Assembly: GCA_937927685.1 (NCBI GenBank)
Contig: CALBSC010000006.1
Coordinates: forward strand, 1 to 63,599
Length of the DNA: 63,599 bases
Source of the DNA: an uncultured Burkholderiales bacterium
Lineage (GTDB): Bacteria; Pseudomonadota; Gammaproteobacteria; Burkholderiales; Burkholderiaceae_C
Reading direction: 5' to 3'
The notes below the pieces were generated by a model. The model saw nothing but the letters and a program-made list of their open reading frames with translations. It searched no databases and was not told the DNA's origin. Shown in pieces: positions 8,557-17,477 of this stretch. Each line of letters opens with the position of its first letter. The first letter of the stretch is position 1. The position numbers were made by a program, and so were the translations under genes.

Positions 8557-9195
8557 ATGCTTCACTACCAAACCATCCCCGTCACCCCGTTCCAGCAAAA
8601 CTGTTCCCTCGTCTGGTGTGATGTCACGCAGCAGGCCGCGGTCATCGATCCGGGCGGTGACCTGGAGGTCATCCTCGATGCGGTTGACCAACTCCGGTTG
8701 AAGCTCGAGCAAATCTGGATCACCCACGCCCACATCGATCACGCGGGGGCCACCGCCGAGCTGGCCGAGCGCTTGCAGTTGCCCATCATCGGCCCGCATG
8801 AAGGCGATCAGTTCTGGATTGACGGGCTGGCCCAGGCGGCGGCGACCTACGGCTTCCCCCCCGCCAAGCCCTTCAAACCCACCCGCTGGCTGCACGATGG
8901 CGACACCGTCAGTCTTGGTGAGCACACCTTGCAGGTACGCCATTGCCCGGGCCATACGCCGGGACACGTGGTGTTTTACTCGCCCGAGATGCAGCGCGCT
9001 TTTGTGGGGGATGTGCTCTTTGCCGGCAGCATCGGCCGCACCGACTTCCCGCGCGGTGACCATGATGCGTTGATTCACAGCATCACACAACGGCTGTGGC
9101 CCATGGGCAATGACACCGTGTTCATTCCCGGCCACGGACCCGAGAGCACGTTCGGGCGTGAGCGGCGCAGCAACCCTTACGTGGGCGGCACCTGA
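8557..9195 (+). CDS. MBL-fold metallohydrolase (YcbL/glyoxalase II-like)
   Basis: 212 residues of metallo-beta-lactamase fold with a complete di-metal site: H57, H59, D61, H62 in THAHIDHAG, then HCPGHTPGH, GDVLF (bridging Asp) and the C-terminal IPGHGPES His. The short length and lack of the C-terminal glutathione-binding domain resemble YcbL-type hydrolases rather than true GloB. Likely a cytosolic thioester or lactone hydrolase. It follows the VOC protein on the same strand; the pairing is suggestive of aldehyde detoxification but not proof. Confidence 0.88.
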   Translation: MLHYQTIPVTPFQQNCSLVWCDVTQQAAVIDPGGDLEVILDAVDQLRLKLEQIWITHAHIDHAGATAELAERLQLPIIGPHEGDQFWIDGLAQAAATYGFPPAKPFKPTRWLHDGDTVSLGEHTLQVRHCPGHTPGHVVFYSPEMQRAFVGDVLFAGSIGRTDFPRGDHDALIHSITQRLWPMGNDTVFIPGHGPESTFGRERRSNPYVGGT

Positions 9196-9286
9196 AGGGT
9201 TGCATTCGCGCAAGGTGCCACGTGCATCGAGGCACCACGCCGCCAGACACACAAGGTGCCGGCACGGCGCTGACACGCCAAGCCGC

Positions 9287-10153
9287 TCAGTTGCGCACGC
9301 GCTCGAAGAGCGGCATCACCTTGGGTAAGTTGGCTTCGATCTCGTGAATGCGGGTGGTGCCTGACGGGTGCGTGCTCATCCACTGCGGGGGGGCATTTTT
9401 GTTGGATGCACTCATCTTCTCCCACAAGGTCACCCCCGATCGCGGGTCGAAGCCCGCGCGCGCAGCCAGCTCCATGCCCACCAGGTCGGCCTCGGTTTCA
9501 TCCTCACGGCTGAACTTCAAGGTGAGCAAATTGGCGCCCTCGCGTGCCACGAAGTCGGTGACCCGCGGATCGATGCCGAAAATGCCCGCCACCACCGCAC
9601 CGCCCAGACGGGACAGTCCTTGTGTGGCGGCGGTCTTGCCCATGCGCTCCCGGGCGTGCTCGCGCAAGGCATGCGCCACCTCGTGGCCCATGACCATGGC
9701 GACTTCGTCGTCCGTCAATTCCAGTTGTTTGAGGATGCCGGAAAAAAAAGCGATCTTGCCCCCCGGCATGCAAAACGCGTTGATCTGGTTGGAGCCAATC
9801 AGGTTGATCTCCCACTTCCATTCCCTCGCGCGGGGATTCCACTCGTAGCTGTGCGGGATGATGCGCCGCGCAATCTCGCGCAACCGAAGCACCTGAGGAT
9901 GGTTGTCCGGGCCCAGGGCGTTTTTGCTCGAGGCCTGTTGCAGCATCTGGCGGTACTGCTGCAGGGCCGATTGCTCGACCTCGGTCGCAGGCACCAGTTT
10001 GGCAAAGGCGGACTCCTTGCCCACCTCCACGCCCTCGCGGGCCCAGGCGGGTGCGCCCGCCAGGCCCAGGCCGGCCGCGCACCAGGCGCAGTGGTGGAGA
10101 AAACGTCGCTTGCTGGGGGTGGTCTCGTTCATAGCCGTCAAAATGGAGGTCAT
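9287..10153 (-). CDS. M48-family metalloprotease, exported
   Basis: Zinc metallopeptidase of the BepA/Oma1-like group, probably periplasmic. 288 residues; HEVAH at 157-161 supplies two His and the catalytic Glu, and ETEADLVG near 218-225 gives the third ligand. The N-terminus has a basic SKRR followed by a hydrophobic stretch ending APAWA, a signal peptide with a Tat-like but incomplete motif. The ATG at 10153 has a GAGGT ribosome site; a second ATG at 10132 would also leave an intact signal peptide. Such proteases degrade or assist misassembled outer-membrane proteins such as LptD; here the substrate is unknown. Start overlaps that of ampG. Confidence 0.88.
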   Translation of the reverse strand: MTSILTAMNETTPSKRRFLHHCAWCAAGLGLAGAPAWAREGVEVGKESAFAKLVPATEVEQSALQQYRQMLQQASSKNALGPDNHPQVLRLREIARRIIPHSYEWNPRAREWKWEINLIGSNQINAFCMPGGKIAFFSGILKQLELTDDEVAMVMGHEVAHALREHARERMGKTAATQGLSRLGGAVVAGIFGIDPRVTDFVAREGANLLTLKFSREDETEADLVGMELAARAGFDPRSGVTLWEKMSASNKNAPPQWMSTHPSGTTRIHEIEANLPKVMPLFERVRN

Positions 10154-11489
10154 GAACGATACCTCAAGTCAGCCCGCCTCCACCAGCCCCGCGCAAACCG
10201 GAGGACGCAGCTGGGCCGACGCCTGGCGGGTGTACCGTTCGGCGGCCGCGCTGCGCATGCTGGGCTTGGGATTTGCCGCCGGCTTGCCCTTGCTGCTGGT
10301 GCTGGGCACGCTCAGTTTCCGCTTGCGCGAGGCCGGGGTGGAACGCGCCACCATCGGCTTTCTCAGTTGGGTCGGGTTGGCTTACGCCTTCAAATGGGTC
10401 TGGGCACCCCTGGTGGACCGCCTGCCCGTGCCATGGCTGACCCGGCGGCTGGGTCAGCGACGCAGCTGGTTGTTGCTGGCGCAAGGCTCGGTGATTCTCG
10501 GGTTGGTGGGCATGGCGGGGACAGACCCGCGGGAGGCCCTGGGTGCCTTGGTGGCCTGGGCGGTGCTGGTGGCCTTTGGTTCGGCCACGCAGGACATTGC
10601 CCTGGACGCCTACCGCATCGAGTCGGCCGATACCGATGCGCAGGCGGCCCTGGCCGCCACCTACCAGACCGGCTACCGTCTGGCCATGATCTGGGCCGGG
10701 GCCGGGGCCCTGTGGATGACGGCACGTGCCGAGTTGATCGACGCCAGTGGCTACCAGCAGCAAGCCTGGCAACTCTCGTACCTGATCATGGCCGGCTCCA
10801 TGCTGTTGGGGCCGTTGGTGGTGCTGTGCTCGCCCGAACCGCAACCGCGCGAGTTGCCCGCGGCACGCAACCTGGTCGAGTGGCTGCAGGGCGCGTTGAT
10901 CGAACCTTTCTCCGAATTTGTCGGGCGCTACCGCTGGCAGGCTGTGCTGATCCTGGGCCTCATTGCCGTGTACCGCATCAGTGATGTGGTGATGGGCATC
11001 ATGGCCAATCCGTTTTATGTGGACATGGGTTACAGCAAAGACGAAGTGGCGGCCGTCAGCAAGGTGTTCGGTGTGCTGATGACATTGGTGGGCGCCTTCA
11101 TCGGCGGTGGGCTGTCGGTCCGGCTGGGCGTCATGCGCGTGTTGATGCTGGGCGCCGTCCTGAGTGCGGCGAGCAACCTGCTGTTTGCCTGGCTGGGCAC
11201 GCGCGGGCATGACCTGCAGGCGTTGATCTGGGTGGTGTCGGCCGACAACCTCGCCGGCGGACTGGCCTCCAGCGCGTTCATTGCCTACCTCTCGGGCATC
11301 ACCCAGGTGCGCTATTCAGCCACCCAGTACGCCTTGTTCAGTTCGATGATGCTGTTGTTACCCAAGTGGCTGGCCGGCTTCTCGGGGGTGGTGGTGGACA
11401 GCATGGGCTACTCCACGTTTTTCATCGGGACGGCCTTGCTGGGCGTACCGGTGCTGCTGCTGGTCGCACTGGCCGCTAAGGTCCGTTAG
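10152..11489 (+). CDS. ampG: AmpG-type muropeptide MFS permease
   Basis: Inner-membrane importer of GlcNAc-anhydroMurNAc peptides in cell-wall recycling. About 445 residues, mostly membrane helices, with the family signatures GFAAGLPLLLVLGTL, a REAGVERATIGF loop, FKWVWAPLVDRL and TQDIALDAYR. The ATG at 10152 overlaps the divergent M48 start (CATG at 10151-10154); GGAGGT lies only 1-2 bases upstream, closer than ideal, and an ATG at 10143 is an alternative adding MEV. The 3' end overlaps the convergent acyl-CoA synthetase by 14 bases. AmgK and MurU of the same recycling route are elsewhere in the window. Confidence 0.9.
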   Translation: MNDTSSQPASTSPAQTGGRSWADAWRVYRSAAALRMLGLGFAAGLPLLLVLGTLSFRLREAGVERATIGFLSWVGLAYAFKWVWAPLVDRLPVPWLTRRLGQRRSWLLLAQGSVILGLVGMAGTDPREALGALVAWAVLVAFGSATQDIALDAYRIESADTDAQAALAATYQTGYRLAMIWAGAGALWMTARAELIDASGYQQQAWQLSYLIMAGSMLLGPLVVLCSPEPQPRELPAARNLVEWLQGALIEPFSEFVGRYRWQAVLILGLIAVYRISDVVMGIMANPFYVDMGYSKDEVAAVSKVFGVLMTLVGAFIGGGLSVRLGVMRVLMLGAVLSAASNLLFAWLGTRGHDLQALIWVVSADNLAGGLASSAFIAYLSGITQVRYSATQYALFSSMMLLLPKWLAGFSGVVVDSMGYSTFFIGTALLGVPVLLLVALAAKVR

Positions 11490-13068
11490 CTGCTCCGAGC
11501 TGCTCCTTGAGCAGCGCCTTTTGCACTTTGCCCAGGGCTGTCCTGGGCAAGGCCTGGCGCCGCACGACTTCACGCGGGTGCTTGTAACGCGCCAGCCGTT
11601 CACGCACCCGTGCCAGGAGTTCATCGTCGCTGACTTCATGGCCCTCGTGCAGCGTCACCACGGCCACCACGCGTTCGCCCCAGCGGGCGTCGGGCATCCC
11701 CACCACCGCGCACTCGGCCACAGCCGGGTGCTGGGCCAGCAGTGTTTCGATCTCGGCCGGGTAGATGTTCTCGCCGCCCGAGATGACCATGTCCTTGCTG
11801 CGCCCCACGATGGTCCAGCAACCCGCCGCGTCCACCTGTGCCACATCACCACTGTGAAACCAGCCCTGCGCGTCCAGCGCAGGTTGCCCGGGCCAGTACT
11901 GTTGGACCACGGCCGGCCCGCGCAGCCACACTTCACCCTCATGGGACGCCGCACCGTCCAGTGGCCCCAGGCATGCCTGCACGCCGTGCGCGGGCCAGCC
12001 GCAGGCGCCTTGCAACAGGCTCGGCGCATCGCCCACCAGCGCGATCGAAAACGGCCCGGTCTCGGTCGCACCGTACACATTGCCCAGTGGCACACCGCGC
12101 TCCAGAAAGGCGCGCACCAGGGGCTCAGGCAAATGGCTCGAGCCCGCCATGACGCACCGCAAGGACGACAAGTCGGCCGTTGACCACAGCGGGTGCTCGA
12201 GCAAGGCCTTCATCACCGCGGGCACCACCACGGTCAGGCCGATGCGCGCTTGCTCAATGGCTTGCAGCATGGCCTGGGGATCAAACCGGGCTTGCAACGT
12301 GACCTGCGCCCCCACGCCCAGGGCTGGCAAGGTCTGAATGCACAAGCCCCCCACATGAAAGAGCGGCAACACGGTGAGCACATGATCCTCGGGCCTGAGC
12401 GCCTGGGCCTGGCTGGCGGCCACCATGTTGGCGAGCAGGTTGGCCTGGGTGTGCACGGCCGCCCGCGGCGCGCCGGTGGTGCCGGAGGTGTACACCAGCA
12501 AGAGCGGGCGCGGATCGCCCGTCCAGCCCAGCGCCAGTGGGTGGGGCTCTGCACCGTCATCCATCGCATCCGCCCCATCGCCGTGCGGCCCATCAGGCGC
12601 AGGGCCGACACCCTGTCGGGCAGGGCCGCGGGGCGCCGGCGCGCACACGGGTTCGAGCGAACCGACCGCCACCTGATGCCGCGCAGCCAGCGCACACGCC
12701 GGCTCGCACCACCCCGAGTCGTGCAGCACCAGACGAGGCTGGCAATCGGCCATCAACTGGTCCCACTCCGCTGCGGCCAACCGGTAGTTCAGCGGGGCCA
12801 GAATTCCACCCAGCCGGGCCAGGGCCAGCAACAGCACCAGCATCTCCCAGGCGTTGAACGACAGGCAGGCCACCCGATCCCCCGGGCGCACGCCGCGTTC
12901 CCGCAACCGCTCAACCGCCTGCTCGACACACGCGGCCAATTCGGCGTAACTCAAACGGCGACCCGCCTGCGAAATCGCCGGGCTCGTGGGGCGCTCATGC
13001 GCATGACGCAGCACCCACGTGTCGAGCCGCAACGCGCGGGCGGGTGTCGGGAGGGAGGTGTCAACCAT
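11476..13068 (-). CDS. AMP-dependent acyl-CoA synthetase/ligase
   Basis: 530-residue ANL-superfamily adenylating enzyme that activates a carboxylate as acyl-AMP and then acyl-CoA. The P-loop-like A3 motif is VYTSGTTGAPRAA; later motifs are NVYGATETGP, GWFHSGDVAQVD, GRSKDMVISGGENIYP and the C-terminal PRTALGKVQK with the catalytic Lys. The substrate cannot be read from sequence; medium/long-chain or aromatic acids are possible. Before the A3 motif there is a Pro/Gly/Asp-rich insertion of about 35 residues that looks like a low-complexity linker. The 3' end runs 14 bases into ampG. Confidence 0.85.
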   Translation of the reverse strand: MVDTSLPTPARALRLDTWVLRHAHERPTSPAISQAGRRLSYAELAACVEQAVERLRERGVRPGDRVACLSFNAWEMLVLLLALARLGGILAPLNYRLAAAEWDQLMADCQPRLVLHDSGWCEPACALAARHQVAVGSLEPVCAPAPRGPARQGVGPAPDGPHGDGADAMDDGAEPHPLALGWTGDPRPLLLVYTSGTTGAPRAAVHTQANLLANMVAASQAQALRPEDHVLTVLPLFHVGGLCIQTLPALGVGAQVTLQARFDPQAMLQAIEQARIGLTVVVPAVMKALLEHPLWSTADLSSLRCVMAGSSHLPEPLVRAFLERGVPLGNVYGATETGPFSIALVGDAPSLLQGACGWPAHGVQACLGPLDGAASHEGEVWLRGPAVVQQYWPGQPALDAQGWFHSGDVAQVDAAGCWTIVGRSKDMVISGGENIYPAEIETLLAQHPAVAECAVVGMPDARWGERVVAVVTLHEGHEVSDDELLARVRERLARYKHPREVVRRQALPRTALGKVQKALLKEQLGAANGP

Positions 13069-13111
13069 GGGCGGATTTTCTGGCGGCCGTGTCGTTTTCA
13101 GGACTTTACCC

Positions 13112-13140
13112 TTTCACCGGGGGTAGGCTGGCTCTACACT
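13112..13140 (+). promoter_or_regulatory. Candidate promoter of the response-regulator gene
   Basis: TACACT at 13135-13140 fits a -10 box; TTTCAC at 13112-13117 is a weak -35 with 17-base spacing. The ATG at 13147 would fall at or next to the transcription start, and there is no ribosome site before it, so a leaderless message is possible. A TACCC...GGGTA inverted repeat (13107-13111/13121-13125) overlaps the -35. Confidence 0.4.
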
Positions 13141-13146
13141 CGCGCC

Positions 13147-13863
13147 ATGAATCCGTTGCTCATGATCGAAGATGATGTGCGGTTGTCCCAGATGGTGGCC
13201 GACTACCTGACCCAGACGGGCTACACCGTGGAACAAGCCAGCAGCGCGCACCACGGGCTGGAGCGCTTGCAAGCCTCCCCGACCCCGGCCCTGGTCATTC
13301 TCGACCTGATGTTGCCCGATCTCGATGGACTGGAGGTGTGCCGACGGATCCGCCAGTTACCCGGCGAAGAGGCCCACACCCCCGTGCTGATGCTCACCGC
13401 CAAGGGTGACCCGATGGACCGGGTTCTGGGCCTGGACATTGGCGCGGACGACTACCTCACCAAGCCCTTTGAGCCACGCGAACTGCTGGCCCGTATCCGC
13501 GCGATTCAGCGACGTCAGGAGATTGCACGCGGTCGCATCGAGGCACCCAGCACGCCCGTGATGCGATTTGGCGCGCTCGAGATCGACCGCGATGCCCGCC
13601 GTGTGTCGGTCCATGGCCGACCCTGTGAACTCACCTCGTACCAGTTTGACCTGCTCGCCGTGATGGCCGAGCGAGCCGGGCGCGTGCTCACGCGCGAGCA
13701 AATCATGGAGGCGGTGCGCGGGCGTGAACTCGAGGCCTTTGACCGCTCGATCGATGTACACATGGGACGCATCCGTGCCGCCATCGAGCTCGATGTCAAA
13801 GACCCCAAGCGCATCCTCACGGTACGCGGTGTCGGTTACGTGTTTGCCCGTCAGCAACCCTGA
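13147..13863 (+). CDS. OmpR-family two-component response regulator
   Basis: 238 residues: an N-terminal receiver with the acidic pair E8/D9/D10, phospho-acceptor D53 (VILDLMLPD) and K106 (YLTKPFEP), and a C-terminal winged-helix DNA-binding domain ending RILTVRGVGYVFA. Closest in layout to RstA/OmpR-type regulators. The ATG at 13147 is the only start that preserves the receiver's first strand without a long extension. It is followed after 9 bases by its kinase. What it regulates is not shown; the divergent acyl-CoA synthetase is one possible target. Confidence 0.92.
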   Translation: MNPLLMIEDDVRLSQMVADYLTQTGYTVEQASSAHHGLERLQASPTPALVILDLMLPDLDGLEVCRRIRQLPGEEAHTPVLMLTAKGDPMDRVLGLDIGADDYLTKPFEPRELLARIRAIQRRQEIARGRIEAPSTPVMRFGALEIDRDARRVSVHGRPCELTSYQFDLLAVMAERAGRVLTREQIMEAVRGRELEAFDRSIDVHMGRIRAAIELDVKDPKRILTVRGVGYVFARQQP

Positions 13864-13872
13864 GGAGTCCTT

Positions 13873-15102
13873 ATGCGCAAACCCCTGGGCATGCGCCTGC
13901 ACACGCGCTTGTGGCTGGCCGCGGTACTGGCTTTCGCGATCTTCACCTTGCTGGTGAGCTGGGTGGTGCGTCAAACCACCGAGCCGCCCCTGCGCGCCGT
14001 GGTCGTGCGCAATCCGCAAGGCGACGTCATCGGCTCGGGTCAGGCACGCTTTCGACCGGCGGATATGCTGCCCGACGAGGCCCGTCCGCCCTTGCCTGGC
14101 CTGGAGCATGTGCCCTACGGCAAATTTGGCCCGGGTCCCGAGTTCATTGCGCAACTGGACGATGGGCAGATCCTGCACATTCACATGCCACGCGCGGCCC
14201 GCAGTTTCTGGACGCGCCCGCCCAATGGTTTTCTCTGGTCCCTCTCGTTGGTGGCACTGGCCATGGCCCTGGCGACCTACCCGATCACGCGACGGCTCAC
14301 ACGACGTCTGGAAGCCTTGCAGCAAGGCGTGCAGGCCTGGGGCCAGGGCAACCTGGCGGTGCGCGTGCCCGAGCAGGGTCACGACGAAGTGGCTTTTCTG
14401 ACGCGGCAATTCAACCAGACCGCCGGCCAGATCGAGGGGCTGGTGCAATCGCACAAATCGCTGCTGGCCAATGCCTCGCACGAACTGCGCACTCCCCTCA
14501 CGCGCATCCGCATGGGGCTGGAATTGATGGCCACCCAACCCACGCCAGCGATGCGCGACCAGATTGCACAAAGCATCAACGAGGTGGATCAGTTGCTGGA
14601 GGAAATCCTGCTGGCGAGCCGGCTGGATTCACCCGAAGCCGACCTGGGTAGCCTGGAGTGGGTGGACCTGGTCGGACTGGCCGCCGAGGAGTGCTCGCGC
14701 GTATCGGCCCAGGTGAACGTCCGGTCTGCGCCCGAGGCGCTGCAAACCACCGGCCACCCCCGCCTGCTTCGCCGCTTGCTGCGCAACCTGCTGGACAACG
14801 CCCGTCATTACGGGCCCGCCGAGGGCGAGTTGGAGGTCGAACTCGAGCGTCCTTCGCCCGACCTGGTGGTGTTGCGCGTCAACGACCGGGGGCCCGGTAT
14901 TGCGCCGCAATACCTCGACCAGGTGTTTTCGCCCTTCTTCCGCTTGCCCGGGTCTGCTGAGGGCGGGGTGGGGCTGGGGCTGGCCCTGGTGCGATCCATC
15001 GCCGCCCGCCACGAAGGACGGGTCTGGTGCGAAAACCGGCCCGACGGCGGGGCCTGCTTTGTGGTGGAGTTGCCCGTCAACGCCCGACCCGGGACACCCT
15101 GA
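13873..15102 (+). CDS. Sensor histidine kinase
   Basis: 409 residues partner to the preceding regulator. Transmembrane helices at about 14-33 and 119-137 flank a small periplasmic sensor of about 85 residues; then a HAMP linker (about 138-190), the H-box SHELRTPLTR with H203, and a HATPase domain with N-box LLDNARHYG, DRGPGIAP and a glycine-rich GVGLGLALV. The ATG at 13873 has a GAGGAG site overlapping the regulator's stop. The sensor domain has no recognisable ligand motif. It converges with waaF, 26 bases away. Confidence 0.92.
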   Translation: MRKPLGMRLHTRLWLAAVLAFAIFTLLVSWVVRQTTEPPLRAVVVRNPQGDVIGSGQARFRPADMLPDEARPPLPGLEHVPYGKFGPGPEFIAQLDDGQILHIHMPRAARSFWTRPPNGFLWSLSLVALAMALATYPITRRLTRRLEALQQGVQAWGQGNLAVRVPEQGHDEVAFLTRQFNQTAGQIEGLVQSHKSLLANASHELRTPLTRIRMGLELMATQPTPAMRDQIAQSINEVDQLLEEILLASRLDSPEADLGSLEWVDLVGLAAEECSRVSAQVNVRSAPEALQTTGHPRLLRRLLRNLLDNARHYGPAEGELEVELERPSPDLVVLRVNDRGPGIAPQYLDQVFSPFFRLPGSAEGGVGLGLALVRSIAARHEGRVWCENRPDGGACFVVELPVNARPGTP

Positions 15103-15109
15103 GCCAGCC

Positions 15110-15122
15110 GGCGGATTCCGCC
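15110..15122. terminator. Small hairpin between convergent histidine kinase and waaF
   Basis: GGCGG-ATT-CCGCC, a 5-bp stem in the 26-base gap between two convergent stop codons. There is no T-tract on either side, so it is at best a weak bidirectional terminator. Confidence 0.25.
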
Positions 15123-15128
15123 AGCGAC

Positions 15129-16226
15129 TCAGGCCGTGGGGGACCCTGCGTGGGTGGCGGGTTCGGACAACGCGCGCAAGACCCGCTGCGGTGAAATGTC
15201 CTGCAGACAGCGCAAATGCCCCAGAGGACATTCGCGCTGGAAGCAGGGCGCACAGTCCAGCGGCGGCTGGACCTGGGTGTCCCACTTGAGCCAGATGACC
15301 CGGGCCAGGGGACTCAAGGGAGGCGTGTGCTCGGGGCTGGACGACCCAAACACCGCCACTTGCGGGACATCGAGTGCAGCAGCCACGTGCATCAGACCCG
15401 AGTCGTTGCTCACCACGCGATCGGCGCTGGCAATCAAGGCGAAGGCCTGCGCGAGCGAGGTCTCCCCCGCCAGGTTCAACAAGCGGCCACGGGCCTTGCC
15501 CGGCTGAGCCAGCGTGACGATGGCGTCACACGCCTCGCGCTCCTTGGCCGAACCCAGCAAGACCACGTCCTGTGTCAGCGCAGCGGCCAGTTCGGCAAAG
15601 TGCGTCACCGGCCAGCGCTTGGCGGGGCCGTACTCGGCCCCGGGTGCCATGACCACATGGCCCTGGGGCGGCAGGCCATGGGCGAGCAGCGCGGCTTGCT
15701 GTTGCTCGGCACTGACGTGCAATCGGGGCCGCAGCGTGTCTGTGCTCGCGTGGGCCAACGTGGCGGCAGCCGCCTGGGTGGAACCCCGCAACGGGGCGTC
15801 CACCGAGGCCAGTTCAGCGTAAAACGACACCATGGCGGGGCGATGGTCCCGGGGCGGATTGCCGAGACGGTGCGTCAGCAAGCCCAGTCGCCACTCGCCC
15901 CAATAGCCGATCCGCACGGGAATGCCTGCCATCCAGGGCAGCAGGGCGCTTTTAAGTGAGTTGGGGCACACATAGGCGCGATCGTAATGTCCACGCCAGG
16001 ATTGAGCCAAGACTCGGCGTTCAGCCCATTGCAGGGCGCCGTGGCGAAACGGCAACTCGATCACCTCGGCCACGCTGCTCATGGCGCGGTAGACCGGCGC
16101 CACCCAAGGCAGGGCCGCGACGCTGATGCGCTCGCCACGAGCGCACAAGCGGGCCAGCAAGGGCTCGGTCATGACGGCGTCGCCAATCCACTGGGGGGCG
16201 ATCACCAGCGAGCGGGGGCCCGCCAT
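15129..16226 (-). CDS. waaF: ADP-heptose:LPS heptosyltransferase II
   Basis: GT9-family transferase that adds the second L-glycero-D-manno-heptose to the LPS inner core on the cytoplasmic face. 365 residues from MAGPRSLVIAPQWIGDAVM, the typical Rossmann start of WaaF; it carries the C-terminal SNDSGLMHVAAALDVP and FGSSSPEHTPP donor-binding blocks. An upstream extension to 16304 was rejected because it overlaps the zinc-finger gene and lacks homology. Last gene of ilvE - zinc-finger - waaF on this strand. Confidence 0.9.
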   Translation of the reverse strand: MAGPRSLVIAPQWIGDAVMTEPLLARLCARGERISVAALPWVAPVYRAMSSVAEVIELPFRHGALQWAERRVLAQSWRGHYDRAYVCPNSLKSALLPWMAGIPVRIGYWGEWRLGLLTHRLGNPPRDHRPAMVSFYAELASVDAPLRGSTQAAAATLAHASTDTLRPRLHVSAEQQQAALLAHGLPPQGHVVMAPGAEYGPAKRWPVTHFAELAAALTQDVVLLGSAKEREACDAIVTLAQPGKARGRLLNLAGETSLAQAFALIASADRVVSNDSGLMHVAAALDVPQVAVFGSSSPEHTPPLSPLARVIWLKWDTQVQPPLDCAPCFQRECPLGHLRCLQDISPQRVLRALSEPATHAGSPTA

Positions 16227-16243
16227 GGGATGGGACAACGCGG

Positions 16244-16444
16244 TCAGTGCGCGGCGACGTGTTCGCCGGCCTTGAGTCGGTACACCGTGCCGCAGTAGGG
16301 GCAACGGGCCTCACCCGTGGTGGCGACGTCGAGGAACACTTTGGGGTGGGAGTTCCACAGCGCCATCTGGGCTTGCGGGTTCGGGCAGAACGTGCCGCCG
16401 TGACCATTGAGGTCCTGGGCGCGCAATTCGACGACTTGTGTCAT
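16244..16444 (-). CDS. Small zinc-finger protein, CHCC type
   Basis: 66 residues with a C-x12-H-x14-C-x2-C metal site (C20, H33, C48, C51; ARCPYCGTVY at the end), matching the zf-CHCC family also found at the C-terminus of the mitochondrial complex I subunit NDUFS6. Its bacterial role is not established. It lies between ilvE (15-base gap) and waaF (17-base gap), an arrangement I recall from other Burkholderiales, so it is probably co-transcribed with both. Confidence 0.85.
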   Translation of the reverse strand: MTQVVELRAQDLNGHGGTFCPNPQAQMALWNSHPKVFLDVATTGEARCPYCGTVYRLKAGEHVAAH

Positions 16445-16459
16445 GGCAAGACTCCCGCT

Positions 16460-17398
16460 TCAGACCTGGGTCAGCCAGTGCGCGTACTTCGGATTGCGTC
16501 CGTTGACGATGTCGAAGAAGGCGTTCTGGATTTTCTCGGTGATGGGGCCGCGCGAACCGCTGCCCAGCTCGACACGGTCGAGTTCGCGAATCGGCGTGAC
16601 CTCAGCGGCGGTGCCGGTGAAGAAGGCCTCGTCGGCGATGTAGACCTCGTCACGGGTGATGCGCTTTTGCACGATCTCCAGGCCCAGGTCCTTGGCGATG
16701 TGAAACACCGTGTTGCGGGTGATGCCGTTCAGGGCACCTGCCGACAGGTCGGGGGTGTAGATCACGCCGTTCTTGATGACGAACACGTTCTCGCCCGCGC
16801 CCTCGGACACGAAGCCGCTGGCGTCGAGCAAGAGTGCCTCGTCGTAGCCGTCCTCGGTGGCTTCCATGTTGGCCAGGATGGAGTTGGTGTAGTTGCTCAC
16901 CGCCTTGGCCTGCGTCATGGTGATGTTGACGTGGTGGCGGGTGTAGCTGGATGTTTTCACGCGGATGCCGCGCTTCAAGCCCTCTTCGCCCAAATAGGCG
17001 CCCCAGGCCCAGGCGGCGACCATGGCGTGGATGGTGTTGCCCTTGGGCGAAACGCCCAGCTTTTGTGAACCGATCCACACCAACGGGCGCAGGTAGCAGG
17101 TCTCGAGCTGGTTCTCGCGCACCACTTGCTTTTGTGCCTCGTTGAACTGATCCTGGGTGAAGGGAATCTTCATGCGCAGGATCTTGGCGCTGTTGTAGAG
17201 CCGCTCGGTGTGCTCCTGCAAACGGAAGATGGCGGTGCCGTTGGCCGTTTTGTAGGCCCGCACGCCCTCAAAAGCGCCGCAGCCGTAGTGCAGCGTGTGG
17301 GTCAGCACGTGGATCTTGGCGTCGCGCCAGTCAACCAGCTGGCCGTCCATCCAGATCTTGCCGTCACGATCGGCCATCGACGGGGGCACTGCGCTCAT
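16460..17398 (-). CDS. ilvE: Branched-chain amino acid aminotransferase
   Basis: PLP class IV aminotransferase for the last step of Ile, Leu and Val synthesis. 312 residues starting MSAVPPSMADRDGKIWMDG; markers include HYGCGAFEGVRAY, the PLP-lysine segment TMTQAKAVSNYTNS and EGAGENVFVI. The ATG at 17398 has an AAAGGA site upstream; an in-frame extension to 17452 lacks homology. Upstream gene of ilvE - zf-CHCC - waaF. Length and motifs are intact. Confidence 0.95.
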   Translation of the reverse strand: MSAVPPSMADRDGKIWMDGQLVDWRDAKIHVLTHTLHYGCGAFEGVRAYKTANGTAIFRLQEHTERLYNSAKILRMKIPFTQDQFNEAQKQVVRENQLETCYLRPLVWIGSQKLGVSPKGNTIHAMVAAWAWGAYLGEEGLKRGIRVKTSSYTRHHVNITMTQAKAVSNYTNSILANMEATEDGYDEALLLDASGFVSEGAGENVFVIKNGVIYTPDLSAGALNGITRNTVFHIAKDLGLEIVQKRITRDEVYIADEAFFTGTAAEVTPIRELDRVELGSGSRGPITEKIQNAFFDIVNGRNPKYAHWLTQV

Positions 17399-17477
17399 GG
17401 GAATCCTTTCAGGTGAGAAAAACGTGCGGGCGCAGGGCCCGGCACATGTCATGCATTCAGACAGTTATCGGCTGATT

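Noticed and set aside
9214..9260. Repeated GGTGCC/GGCACC inverted repeats between the MBL and M48 genes
   Set aside because: Stems are only 5-6 bp with long loops and no T-tract; not convincing as a terminator or operator.
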